A stretch of 64,000 nucleotides of DNA from Myxococcales bacterium (GCA_013297655.1 JAAFHV010000012.1:1-64000); one strand, 5' to 3'; shown: positions 37,200-45,684, counted from the stretch's first letter. Notes: generated from the letters alone by a model not told the origin. Numbers and translations: made by a program.

Positions 37200-37901
37200 G
37201 TGAACGTATCTCTGAAACTCTCCGCGATGGTCGCCCTCACCGCGATTGCCCTTACGGCCTGCGGCAAAGACGAGCCCCCCCAAACTCCCCCTGGCACCTA
37301 CGGCGCGAACGGCCAGTTCGGCCAGCCCGGCCAACCCGGACAGCCCGGACAGCCCCCCGCGGGCTACCCGGCCGGCCAGCCCACCGGTTACCCGCAGCCC
37401 GGCCCGGCCGCCACCGGCGCGCCTGCCCCCACCGGGGCTCCTACCGTCCCTGGCTTTCCGCCGGCAGCGCCAGCGGGTGGCGCCGGTGGCACCGCGCAGC
37501 AGCTCGATCCGAACCTCGCCGGGCTCGCCGCGGGTCCGATGATGATGTACGCGAACGGCGAAGCGCCCGGCATGGCCAAAGAAGGCAACATGGCGGCCGC
37601 GAACTTCCAGCCCGGCCAGACGCTCGAGGGCAACTTCACGATCCAGCCCGGCAAGTGCTACACGCTCGTCGCCGCGGGCGCTGGCATCAGCTCGATCGAC
37701 CTCGAGATGTTCCTCGTCACGCCCATCCCCGGCATGCAGGGCTCGTTCGCGAAGAACGCGAGCAAAGGCGCGCAGACCTCCATCGGCGGCAAGGCCAACT
37801 GCGTGAAGCTCGCGCTCTCGCCGGTCCCGGTCCAGGCGAAGTGGGTCGCGACCGCGAAGGCGGGCGCGGGCCTCATGGCGGTTCAGCTTTACTCGAAGTG
37901 A
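37200..37901 (+). CDS. Lipoprotein with collagen-like PGQ repeats
   Basis: AAGGAG at 37187-37192 points to the GTG at 37200. The 233-residue product has a lipoprotein signal (TAIALTAC), a Gly/Pro/Gln-rich stretch with GQPGQPGQPGQPPAGYPAGQP, and a C-terminal domain of about 120 residues containing LEGNFTIQPGKCYTLVAAG and KWVATAKAGAGLMAVQLYSK, probably a beta-sandwich. No named family. A strong GC hairpin follows at 37943. Confidence 0.72.
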   Translation: MNVSLKLSAMVALTAIALTACGKDEPPQTPPGTYGANGQFGQPGQPGQPGQPPAGYPAGQPTGYPQPGPAATGAPAPTGAPTVPGFPPAAPAGGAGGTAQQLDPNLAGLAAGPMMMYANGEAPGMAKEGNMAAANFQPGQTLEGNFTIQPGKCYTLVAAGAGISSIDLEMFLVTPIPGMQGSFAKNASKGAQTSIGGKANCVKLALSPVPVQAKWVATAKAGAGLMAVQLYSK

Positions 37902-37942
37902 TCCGATAGAGGCGGGCGCCCATACGCACGCCTCCACACGAA

Positions 37943-37974
37943 GACGCCGCGGAGCCCTCGGGCCTCGCGGCGTC
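37943..37974 (+). terminator. Strong GC hairpin, terminator-like without a clear T-run
   Basis: GACGCCGCG (37943-37951) pairs exactly with CGCGGCGTC (37966-37974). The sequence after it is GTCGCGTTTGG, so Rho-independent termination would be weak. Confidence 0.45.
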
Positions 37975-38037
37975 GTCGCGTTTGGTGACCGAGACGGCCC
38001 GCGACGCGACGCGACGAAAATCCTCGGTCATCGACCT

Positions 38038-38050
38038 GTTCGGTGCTCTA
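38038..38050 (+). promoter_or_regulatory. Copy 3 of the 13-mer GTTCGGTGCTCTA, just before serS
   Basis: The 13-mer ends 12 bases before the serS ATG at 38063. With the bases before it the match to the copy at 15011 extends to CTGTTCGGTGCTCTA. Confidence 0.45.
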
Positions 38051-38062
38051 TTCCGCCGCGTC

Positions 38063-39337
38063 ATGCTCGATATCGCCTTCATTCGTCAGAACCCGGATCT
38101 CGTCCAAGCGGCCGTCACGAACAAGCGGCAAGAGCTCAGCGTGAGCGACCTCTTGGCGGTCGACAAAGAGCGACGCGAGGGCATCGCCTCGATCGACGCG
38201 AAGCGCGCGCGAAAAAACCAGCTCGCAGCTCTCGTGCCGAAGGCGAGCAAAGAAGAGCGACCCGCCCTCATCGAAGAAGCGAAGGCCGTTCGCACCGAGC
38301 TCGAGGCCCTCGAGCCGAAGATGACGGAGCTGCAAAAGCGCTTCGACGACATGATGCTCCGCGTGCCGAGCCTCCCGCGCCCCGAGGTGCCGATCGGCAA
38401 GGGCGAAGAGGACAACGTCGAGCTTCGCAAAGTGGGCACGCCGCGCACGTTCTCGTTCACGCCGAAGGACCACGTCGATCTCGTGACCGGCCTCGGGCTC
38501 GCGAACTGGGACGGGCCGCGCAAGTTTGCCGGTGGTCGCTCGTACGCGCTCACGGGCATGGGCGCGATTTTGGAGATGGCGGTCACGCGTCTCGCGATCG
38601 ACATGCTCGTCGAGCGCGGCCTCACGCCGGTGATTCCTCCCGTGATCGTGCGCGAGCGCGCCCTCGTGGGGACCGGGTTTTTCCCGCTCGGACGCGAAGA
38701 AGCGTACGCGATCCCGGCCGACGATCTTTACCTCGTCGGCACGAGCGAGGTCGCGCTCGTGTCGCTTCACGCGGACGACATCCTCGATCCGGCGAGCTTG
38801 CCGATTCGCTACTGCGGCATGTCGCCTTGCTTCCGTCGCGAAGCGGGCGCCTCTGGCAAAGACACCAAGGGCCTCTACCGCGTGCACCAGTTCACCAAGG
38901 TGGAGCAGGTGGTGTTCTGCGTGCCGGACGAAGAGGTCGCGGAGAAGGAGCACTACACGCTCCTCGGAAACGCGGAGGCGATCCTCGCGAAGCTCGAAAT
39001 CCCCTACCGCGTCGCGATCGCGTGCACCGGCGAGATTGGGCTCGGGCAGACGCGCAAGCACGAGGTCGAGTCGTGGATGCCGGGCCGCAACGCCTACGCC
39101 GAGACGCACTCGTGCAGCACCTTGGGCGACTTCCAAGCGCGCCGCTCGAACATCCGCTTCCGCAAGGAAGACGGCACCCTCGCGTTCCCCTTCACGTTGA
39201 ACAACACCGCGATCGCGAGCCCGCGGATCTTGATCCCGCTCCTCGAGAATCACCAGAACGAGGACGGCTCGGTCACCCTCCCGAAGGCGCTCGTGCCGTA
39301 CATGAACGGCGTCGAGGTCCTCCGCCCGAAGGCCTGA
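38063..39337 (+). CDS. serS: Serine--tRNA ligase
   Basis: The 424-residue product starts MLDIAFIRQNPDLVQAAVTNKR, the standard SerRS opening, followed by the long antiparallel coiled-coil arm that binds the tRNA-Ser variable arm (about 25-100). The class II catalytic core has motif 2 (SPCFRREAGASGKDTKGLYRVHQF) and motif 3 (FTLNNTAIASPRILIPLLENHQ). The length is typical. The frame is open upstream to 37982, but homology fixes the start at 38063. No clear ribosome binding site; the repeated 13-mer lies directly upstream. A 14-bp hairpin follows the gene. Confidence 0.97.
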   Translation: MLDIAFIRQNPDLVQAAVTNKRQELSVSDLLAVDKERREGIASIDAKRARKNQLAALVPKASKEERPALIEEAKAVRTELEALEPKMTELQKRFDDMMLRVPSLPRPEVPIGKGEEDNVELRKVGTPRTFSFTPKDHVDLVTGLGLANWDGPRKFAGGRSYALTGMGAILEMAVTRLAIDMLVERGLTPVIPPVIVRERALVGTGFFPLGREEAYAIPADDLYLVGTSEVALVSLHADDILDPASLPIRYCGMSPCFRREAGASGKDTKGLYRVHQFTKVEQVVFCVPDEEVAEKEHYTLLGNAEAILAKLEIPYRVAIACTGEIGLGQTRKHEVESWMPGRNAYAETHSCSTLGDFQARRSNIRFRKEDGTLAFPFTLNNTAIASPRILIPLLENHQNEDGSVTLPKALVPYMNGVEVLRPKA

Positions 39338-39386
39338 AACGAACGCCCGAGGGGTGGCGCGCGAGGCTCCGCTCGCACGAGAGAAA

Positions 39387-39426
39387 CATGCAGCTTACAC
39401 CCTCCTTGATGCGTGTAGGCTGCATG
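39387..39426. repeat. 14-bp stem-loop made of two TGYA-N3-TRCA dyads in inverted orientation
   Basis: CATGCAGCTTACAC (39387-39400) pairs with GTGTAGGCTGCATG (39413-39426) with one G-U pair and a 12-base loop. Each arm contains a full copy of the dispersed 11-bp dyad (39389-39399 and 39414-39424). It lies 50 bases after serS. There is no T-run, but the stem could still act as a 3' end or transcription barrier. Confidence 0.7.
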
Positions 39427-39514
39427 GTTCGCCCGATGCGCGCCGAGGGCGTTTAGCGCGAGGTTCGCAATCCAGCGAGGCGCGACGGCGCGCTGCTACG
39501 TGAGGCGAGCGAGC

Positions 39515-41497
39515 CTAAACGAGCCGCGCCGAGACCTCGGGGTGCACGGCGCCGTGCTTCCATGGGAGACGCTTGCCCTTGATCGTGAGCCACGCGCCGG
39601 CGGCGGCGAGCACGACGACGAACGCGAGGAAGAGCAGGACGGCGGTGCTCTTCCCGCTGGACTTTGGTGCGCTCGCGTTCGGCTCGGCGCCTGGGGTGGA
39701 CACGGGGCCAGAGCCGGGTGGGAACGTAGCCTGGGGATTGCCCGGCATGGGACCCGACATCGAGCCGGGCGGGAACGTGCCTTGGGGATTGCCCGGCATG
39801 GGACCCGACATCGAGCCGGGCGGGAACGTGCCTTGTGGATTGCCCGGCATGGGACCCGACATCGAGCCGGGCGGGAACGTGCCCATGCCTTGGCCGGGTG
39901 GCGCCTGCATCATCCCGGGGGGATACGTGCCGGAAGGCATGCCTTGGCCGGGCGGCGCTTGCATCATCCCGGGGGGATACGTGCCCGGCGGCATGCCCTG
40001 ACCGGGCGGCGCTTGCATCATCCCGGGGGGATACGTGCCCGGCGGCATGCCCTGACCGGGCGGCGCTTGCATCATCCCCGGCGGGTAGGCGCCCGGCGGC
40101 ATGCCCTGACCGGGCGGCGCTTGCATCATCCCCGGCGGGTACGTGCCGGGAGGCGTCGCGTTCGCCGCTGGGGCTTGCATCATCCCCGGTGGGTACGTAC
40201 CGGAAGGCAGCGCGTTCGCGGGCCCCTGCATCACGCCGGACGGGTAGGCACCGGAGGGCTGCGGCCCTATCGACGCGGGTGCTCCGTAGGCGCCCGGCCC
40301 TGGCTGGCCTGGCTGCGCGACAGCCGACATTTGACCGGACGGGAAACGCTGCGGCCCCTGCGGCTGCGCGCCCTGCGGGAAGACCCCCGAGCTCGGCTGC
40401 GCGACCGGTAGCGCACCCGACGACGCGAACGAGCCAGGTCCGCGCGGGCTCGAGCCCTGCGCCGCGCCCGCCGCCGCCGCACCGAGCGCCATCTCGGCCG
40501 AGGGTGTGCGTAAGGCCATCGCCGCGGTGCCCGCGAGCGGCGACGTACCTGCAGACTGCATACTTGCAGGTTGCATAGGTTGCCCTTGGCTCGCGACCGC
40601 CGCGGCGTGGGCCTCCGCCTTCGCGAGCCCGGCGAGGAAGTCGGCCGGCTTCATGCCGAGCGGGAGGGTGTGGAGCTGAGGTGACGGTTTCGGCGCGGGA
40701 GGCCCCGCTTGGGCAGCCACCTGGGGCGCACGCTCCGGCGTCGTGCGCGTCTCCGCGAGGGGCGACGGACGCGCGGGCTCTGGCATGAGGATACGAGGCA
40801 CCTCCGCGTCGGTGGGGGCGGGGGCGAGCTTCGTGAGCATGAGCGCTTCACTCGACTCGCGGGACCCGGGGGACGCCTGGCTCTCCGGGATGAGCACCGG
40901 GAGCCCGTTCTCCATCACGAGCTCGTTCTCGAGCGCGGCGCGGCTGCGCAAGATCTTCACGACGTCGGCGGGGACCTGCTTCGTGACGAGGCTTCGCGGC
41001 TCGACGTCGCGGCTCGAGCGAATCGACTCCACGTCGAAGTCGTCCGGGATGTAAATCGGGCCCCGCTGCGTCGCGTCGTCGAAGTGATCCGCGGCTTCGC
41101 GGCGGCTCGACGCCACCATGTCGCCCATCTCCTCGGGCACGGTGGAGGGCGCGCCGTCTTGGGGGTACGCGTCGTGGGGAATCGCTGCCGGGCGCGCGAC
41201 GGTGGGCTCCGAAAAAGACGCTGGCCCCTCGGGCACGTTGCGGATCGCGACGTGGTTCGGCCCCGAGATTCTACGCACCCGCTTCAACGCCGACGCGTCG
41301 ACCGCACCGCCCTGCTTCGGGCGCAACATCGTGGGCGGACCGTCGATCGACGTGGGCGCGATCTTCTCGATGCGGGGGAGCTTGGGACGCGAGAGCTTCT
41401 GCGTCATCGCGACGTCGTCCTCGGCGTAACCGACCTGCGGCTCCGGGATCCCTTGCGGGAACGGATTCCGAGGGTCGTCCCTTCCCTTCCCCGACAT
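39515..41497 (-). CDS. Proline-rich repeat protein with one C-terminal TM helix
   Basis: The 660-residue product begins MSGKGRDDPRNPFPQG with no signal peptide, has about 270 residues of low-complexity charged sequence, then Ala/Gln/Pro-rich sequence, about six 18-residue repeats of TYPPGMMQAPPGQGMPPG and three 17-residue repeats of TFPPGSMSGPMPGNPQG. One transmembrane helix (STAVLLFLAFVVVLAAAGAWLTI) and a short basic tail close it. This looks like a tail-anchored protein with a long disordered cytoplasmic part. TAAGAT at 41504-41509 (minus strand) lies six bases before the ATG. Two TGYA-N3-TRCA dyads (40550-40575) lie in the middle. No family is recognised. Confidence 0.8.
   Translation of the reverse strand: MSGKGRDDPRNPFPQGIPEPQVGYAEDDVAMTQKLSRPKLPRIEKIAPTSIDGPPTMLRPKQGGAVDASALKRVRRISGPNHVAIRNVPEGPASFSEPTVARPAAIPHDAYPQDGAPSTVPEEMGDMVASSRREAADHFDDATQRGPIYIPDDFDVESIRSSRDVEPRSLVTKQVPADVVKILRSRAALENELVMENGLPVLIPESQASPGSRESSEALMLTKLAPAPTDAEVPRILMPEPARPSPLAETRTTPERAPQVAAQAGPPAPKPSPQLHTLPLGMKPADFLAGLAKAEAHAAAVASQGQPMQPASMQSAGTSPLAGTAAMALRTPSAEMALGAAAAGAAQGSSPRGPGSFASSGALPVAQPSSGVFPQGAQPQGPQRFPSGQMSAVAQPGQPGPGAYGAPASIGPQPSGAYPSGVMQGPANALPSGTYPPGMMQAPAANATPPGTYPPGMMQAPPGQGMPPGAYPPGMMQAPPGQGMPPGTYPPGMMQAPPGQGMPPGTYPPGMMQAPPGQGMPSGTYPPGMMQAPPGQGMGTFPPGSMSGPMPGNPQGTFPPGSMSGPMPGNPQGTFPPGSMSGPMPGNPQATFPPGSGPVSTPGAEPNASAPKSSGKSTAVLLFLAFVVVLAAAGAWLTIKGKRLPWKHGAVHPEVSARLV
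39719..39879. repeat. 51-bp tandem repeat, about three units, inside the Pro-rich gene
   Basis: Units starting near 39719, 39770 and 39821 are nearly identical and encode TFPPGSMSGPMPGNPQ(G/A). The in-frame period (17 codons) and near identity suggest recent unit duplication. Confidence 0.85.
39891..40214. repeat. 54-bp tandem repeat, six units, inside the Pro-rich gene
   Basis: Six in-frame 54-bp units encode 18-residue TYPPGMMQAPPGQGMPPG-type repeats. The units nearest 39945-40107 are almost identical, and those toward 40214 diverge, with a more degenerate unit beyond. Unit number may vary between strains. Confidence 0.88.
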
Positions 41498-41592
41498 GCC
41501 TTCATCTTAGCTTTCCGAACGCGAGAAGGGCCAACGGGAACGCGCAAACCTCGGACTTTCGCGCGGCGCGCAGCCAGAGCGCGGGATCCGCC

Positions 41593-41629
41593 TTGACAAC
41601 GCACGGACCTTAGTTGAATATGATTTTCA
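41593..41629 (+). promoter_or_regulatory. Promoter with Fur-box-like operator for the heme operon
   Basis: TTGACA at 41593-41598 is followed after 17 bases by GAATAT. Overlapping that, TGAATAT-G-ATTTTCA (41615-41629) fits the 7-1-7 Fur pattern TGATAAT-n-ATTATCA at 11 of 14 fixed positions. The stretch to about 41645 is strikingly AT-rich (CACTTTCACTTTCATTA) for this genome. It lies about 70 bases before the TonB-dependent receptor gene. Iron-bound Fur would be expected to block it. Confidence 0.75.
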
Positions 41630-41701
41630 CTTTCACTTTCATTACAGGGACTGAATGTTGTCGCCCGCGCTTCATCGACCGGCACCTCGAGCTGGCTCTT
41701 C

Positions 41702-43726
41702 ATGCCGCTCCGGGGGCGCTCGTCACGCTGCGAGCTCGCGTTGAGACCCATCGCGTACGCCATGACCGCCCTCTTCCTCACGTCACTCGGTGTGCCTCGC
41801 AAGGCGCGCGCCCAAACCAAGACGGCTCCCGAAGCGGTCGTGGTCACGGGTACCCGCACGCCCGAGAACGCGCAGCGCTCGACGATAAAGACCGACGTGG
41901 TCACCCGCGAGGAGGCCGAGCGTCGAGGCGCGACGAACGTGGCGGAGGCGCTCTCGTCGCAGCCCGGGGTGCAGGTGAACCCCGGCGCCTACGGCTCGAT
42001 CGGTGGCGTGAGCGCGATCCAAATCCAAGGCTTCGATCGCGACCGCGTTCTCGTGCTCGAGGACGGTGAGCGCATCGTCGGCGACGTTGGGGGCGCGATC
42101 GATCTGGCGTCGTTGCCGACCGCCGACCTCTCGCGCATCGAGATCGTGACCGGCCCCACGAGCTCGCTCTATGGCACGAGCGCGATCGGCGGAGTGGTGA
42201 ACGTGATCACGCGCGGACCGGACGCGCACGGGCCGAGCGGGCGGTTCCGCCTCGAGGCGCGGACCCAACCGGGGTATCTCGCGCAGGGCACGCTCGCCTA
42301 CCGCCGCGACTCGGCGTGGCTCGCGCTCGACGGGAACCTGGTCGGCACCGGAGAAAAAGCGGAGAAGCCCGGCCTCCCCGATTTCACGCTCCCTTCCGTC
42401 TCGCGGCGCATGATCGGCGTTCGCGCCGGGATGACGGTGCTCCCGCGCGTCGACGTTCGCGTCCGCGCGCGTTACTTCGACGACCTCACGAGCGGGCTCG
42501 AGTCGACGCTCGCTCCTGGGCTCGGGAGGTACCTCGTCGATCTACCGACGAGCACCCGCCGCGTCACGTTCCACGTCATCGAGAGCATCGATCTCGGGAG
42601 CGGCTCCAGCCTTCGCCTCACGCTCGGGAAACAGGCCGCGTTCGGCGACGCGACGAAGGACCGCCGCGACTCTCCCGTCGACGAGTCGCGTCTTCGGAAT
42701 CACGGGATGCAGAGCGCGGAGGGCACCCTTACCCTCGCCGACGGCGCGCGCACGTGGGTCGTCGGCTCGCGCGTCGAAGCCGAGAGCTTCTCCCAAGATT
42801 TGCGCAAGACCGAGAGCCAGACCGCGGGGCTCGTCACGACGGAAGGGCCCGAGGTCGCGCCGATCAGCTTCGGGAGCGCCGCCCTCTACGGGCAGCTCGC
42901 GTGGAAGATGGGCAAGAAGCTCACCGTGCTCACGGGTGGGCGCGGCGAGATCCACTCGCGCTACGGAGCCGTCGTCGTGCCGCGGCTGTCGGTCGCGTAT
43001 CGGCCGCGGGAGAACCTGCAAATGCGCGCGTCGTTCGGGCGTGGCTTTCGGGCGCCGAGCGCGAAGGAGCTCGGGTTCTCCTTCGATCACTCGTTCTACG
43101 GCTATCGCGTGATCGGCAACCCCGCCCTCGGCCCGGAGACGTCGTGGGGTGGCAACGCGGACATCTCCTACGCGCCGCACGAGGTGGTGACCCTCCGCGC
43201 TTCGGGTTTCGTGAACCGCGTGAGCGGGCTCATCGACGTGGACCTCGCCTCCGGGACCTCCACCGGAACAGTTGCAGACTACAAGTACGTGAACTTCGGC
43301 GACGGCACGACCCTCGGCGCGCAGGGCGGCGTGGTCGCGAAGGTGGGCGAGGTGCTCCGCGCGGAGGCGACGTACGACTACCTCTACACGCGCGACGAGA
43401 AGAACGAGCGGCCCCTCGGCGGGCGACCGCCGCACACGGTGACAGCGAGCCTTCGCGCGGTGCCGTTCTGGAAGCTCGAGGGGATCGCGCGCCTCCGCGT
43501 GGTGAGCGACGCGTTCGTGACGGAGGAGCTGCGATCGCCTGGTTATTCCACGCTCGATTTGCGCATCGGGAGGCCGCTTTGGGCGAGCTCGCAGGCCTAC
43601 GTGGGCGTGACGAACGTGTTCGACGTGAAGCAGGAGCCCGGTCGCGTCGGTGACTTCAGGCCGCCGTTCGGTCGTGTTTTTTATGTCGGTCTGCGCGCCG
43701 AATTTCCGTGGGAGGACGACAAATGA
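41702..43726 (+). CDS. hmuR: TonB-dependent heme receptor
   Basis: The start at 41702 gives a signal peptide (LRPIAYAMTALFLTSLGVPRKARAQ); an internal ATG at 41762 is possible. The 674-residue product has a TonB box-like VVVTGTRTPE, a plug domain (NVAEALSSQPGVQVNPGAYG, IQIQGFDRDRVLVLEDGERI, SRIEIVTGPTSSLYGTSAIGGVVNVITRG) and a 22-strand-type barrel ending in Phe-containing REFPWED-like strand sequence (GLRAEFPWEDDK). GRGFRAPSAKELGF is typical of heme and vitamin receptors. The heme assignment comes from the downstream HmuY and HmuTUVS genes. It overlaps the next gene by four bases (ATGA at 43723). Energy would come from a TonB-ExbBD encoded elsewhere. Confidence 0.9.
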   Translation: MPLRGRSSRCELALRPIAYAMTALFLTSLGVPRKARAQTKTAPEAVVVTGTRTPENAQRSTIKTDVVTREEAERRGATNVAEALSSQPGVQVNPGAYGSIGGVSAIQIQGFDRDRVLVLEDGERIVGDVGGAIDLASLPTADLSRIEIVTGPTSSLYGTSAIGGVVNVITRGPDAHGPSGRFRLEARTQPGYLAQGTLAYRRDSAWLALDGNLVGTGEKAEKPGLPDFTLPSVSRRMIGVRAGMTVLPRVDVRVRARYFDDLTSGLESTLAPGLGRYLVDLPTSTRRVTFHVIESIDLGSGSSLRLTLGKQAAFGDATKDRRDSPVDESRLRNHGMQSAEGTLTLADGARTWVVGSRVEAESFSQDLRKTESQTAGLVTTEGPEVAPISFGSAALYGQLAWKMGKKLTVLTGGRGEIHSRYGAVVVPRLSVAYRPRENLQMRASFGRGFRAPSAKELGFSFDHSFYGYRVIGNPALGPETSWGGNADISYAPHEVVTLRASGFVNRVSGLIDVDLASGTSTGTVADYKYVNFGDGTTLGAQGGVVAKVGEVLRAEATYDYLYTRDEKNERPLGGRPPHTVTASLRAVPFWKLEGIARLRVVSDAFVTEELRSPGYSTLDLRIGRPLWASSQAYVGVTNVFDVKQEPGRVGDFRPPFGRVFYVGLRAEFPWEDDK

Positions 43727-44868
43727 AGACGATCTCTGCCAAGGCTTCGGTCCTCGTGCTCGCCGCCCTCTCGGCAGCGGGCTCCGCCGCGTGCAGCGAC
43801 AGCGCCGCCGCCAAACCGGACGCGGGTGAGCCGACGGTGACCGATGGCGGCAAGCCGGTCGACGCCGAGGCGACCTTCACGTCCGGCGAGGAGATCGCGA
43901 TCCCGGTGCCCGAGAAGGGCCGCGTCTTCGTGAAGCTCTCGCCGCTCTCCATCGTCGCCGCGCCGACGGATCCGAAGGCGTCGAACGAGTGGGACATCGC
44001 GTTCGAGGGCTACGACATCACGACGAACGGAGGCGTATCCGGACAAGGGAAAGCGGCGGGCTTCGGACCCCTCGACGGGATCGCGTACGTGGCCGACAGC
44101 GCGCCGACGGTGCCGTTCCTCACCGCCGACAAAGCGGCGGGCGCGTTCCTCGATTGGTACGCCTACGAGGGCGCTCCGTCGCACGCGCTCTTCTCGCGCT
44201 ACCACGTGGTGGGCGTGAAGGACGGCGAGCGCCTGTGGAAGGTGCAGCTCCTCTCGTATTACGGCGAACGCGACGGCGCGCCGATAAGTGCACTCTACAA
44301 CTTAAGGTACGCCGAGCTCACCGCCAGCGGCGCGGGGCCGACCCAAGAAGTGAAGGCGCTCGACGGCACCGCCGGCGGCGCGGGTGGCGGCGTCGATCAG
44401 GTGAACGAGCTCCTCGATCTCGACAAGGGAGCACGGACGAAGCTCACCCCCGAAGGCGCGCTCGCGTCGAGCCTCTGGCACCTCTCTTTTCGGCGGCAGA
44501 ACGTAGGCGTGAACGGCGGCCTCGGCGGGACGCGCGGTATCGCCGCGTGCGATCTCGACGAGACGCTCCGTAAAGACGAGACGGTCGACGTCGTTCGTAC
44601 GCGCACGGCGGAGAGCGAGCGAGCGCGGTTCGACGCGGTGACGCGCGCCTCCTTCGAGGGCAAGGCCTTCCGCGCCGACAGGGTGGTGAGCGCGTTCGGC
44701 GAGCTGTGGCTCGACCGCGCCGGCGCGGTGCCCGCCCCCGCCTACGCGACGTGGCTCGTCGTCGACGCGAGCGGCCAGAAATACCTCGTTGGATTCAGCA
44801 AATTCGTTTCGGCCACCACGACGTCGCCCGGCACGGTCGTGATGCATCGCAAGCCGGTCCCAGGATGA
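43723..44868 (+). CDS. HmuY-family heme-binding lipoprotein with two HmuY-like domains
   Basis: GGGAGG precedes the ATG at 43723, which overlaps the receptor stop. The 381-residue product is a lipoprotein (Cys after GSAA). Residues about 55-200 contain NEWDIAFEGYDITTNGG and a closing LWKVQLLSYYG, the HmuY domain pattern. Residues about 235-378 repeat it in a weaker form (SLWHLSFRRQNVGVNGGLGG, then YLVGFSKFV). HmuY is a surface hemophore that takes heme from host or environmental proteins. A two-domain form is larger than the usual 200-220 residues. A dyad lies at 44289-44299. It overlaps the next gene at ATGA 44865-44868. Confidence 0.85.
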   Translation: MKTISAKASVLVLAALSAAGSAACSDSAAAKPDAGEPTVTDGGKPVDAEATFTSGEEIAIPVPEKGRVFVKLSPLSIVAAPTDPKASNEWDIAFEGYDITTNGGVSGQGKAAGFGPLDGIAYVADSAPTVPFLTADKAAGAFLDWYAYEGAPSHALFSRYHVVGVKDGERLWKVQLLSYYGERDGAPISALYNLRYAELTASGAGPTQEVKALDGTAGGAGGGVDQVNELLDLDKGARTKLTPEGALASSLWHLSFRRQNVGVNGGLGGTRGIAACDLDETLRKDETVDVVRTRTAESERARFDAVTRASFEGKAFRADRVVSAFGELWLDRAGAVPAPAYATWLVVDASGQKYLVGFSKFVSATTTSPGTVVMHRKPVPG

Positions 44869-45683
44869 ACATGAAGCGCAATACCCTCTTCGCACTCGGT
44901 CTTCTCTCCATCGCTGCGCTCGTGCCCGTCGCGGCCCCCGGCTGCTCGGATACGGAGGCCACCGCGGACGCCAGCACGCCGACCGCCGACACCGTCGCGA
45001 CGACGGAGCCCGAGGCCGCCGCGACGACGGAGCCCGACGCGACGGTGGCCGACTCGGCAAAGGAAACGTCGGTTCAAGGGTGCACGGCGGCGCTCGAGAC
45101 CCTGCTCAAGCCGATCGACAAGGTGTCGACGGGAGAGGTCACGATCCTCTCCGACGCTGGCGGGGAGCGGCTCTTGTTCGTCGACGCGACGGCGGGCGGC
45201 GCCGCGGGGGCGAGCCAGAACCCGAGGACGTACGTGAGCCTCGCGACCGGGAAACGGGTCGACGTGACCGACAAATCGGCCGCGACCTCGACCGACTGGG
45301 ACCTCGCCCTCGAGCGCGCGGTGCTCTTCACCAACAGCGGCCACGGCGGCCCCGGCTCCGGCTCCGCGGCCTACGTCGCGAAGCCGTTCGCCGACGTGAC
45401 CGCCGCCGACACGACCGGAAAGACGCTCCCCGCCGAGGCCTTCGTCGACGGGAGCTGCAACCCGCTAGTGGACCAAACCGGCGCGATCAAGAGCACGTTC
45501 GACGGCTGGTACGACTACGACGGCGCGACCAACAAGGTGACCCCGAAGACCGGCACGTTCGTCGTGAAGGGCGGAAAGGGTGCACTCTACAAGGTCGCGA
45601 TCACGCAGTACTACGCAACCGCCGACGGCGGCGGCCCCGGCCTCGCGGGTGCAAACTACACGATCCGCGTCGGAGCGCTCTGA
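44865..45683 (+). CDS. hmuY: HmuY-family heme-binding lipoprotein
   Basis: The 272-residue lipoprotein (Cys after AAPG) has an Ala/Thr-rich linker and one HmuY domain: STDWDLALERAVLFTNSGHGGPGSGSA, GWYDYDGATNKVTPKTGTFVVKGGKGALYKVAITQYYA. Start at 44865 overlaps the previous stop; ATG 44871 is an alternative. Its GGKGALYKV-type strand and the ISALYNL strand of the two-domain protein are both written with the same unusual DNA words (TGCACTCTACAA, dyads at 45581 and 44289). It should bind heme at the surface and hand it to the receptor. Confidence 0.88.
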   Translation: MNMKRNTLFALGLLSIAALVPVAAPGCSDTEATADASTPTADTVATTEPEAAATTEPDATVADSAKETSVQGCTAALETLLKPIDKVSTGEVTILSDAGGERLLFVDATAGGAAGASQNPRTYVSLATGKRVDVTDKSAATSTDWDLALERAVLFTNSGHGGPGSGSAAYVAKPFADVTAADTTGKTLPAEAFVDGSCNPLVDQTGAIKSTFDGWYDYDGATNKVTPKTGTFVVKGGKGALYKVAITQYYATADGGGPGLAGANYTIRVGAL

Positions 45684-45684
45684 C

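Noticed and set aside
39719-40214. Regular repeats resembling a CRISPR array
   Set aside because: Units are directly abutting, in frame and code for Pro-rich peptides; there are no unique spacers and no cas genes.
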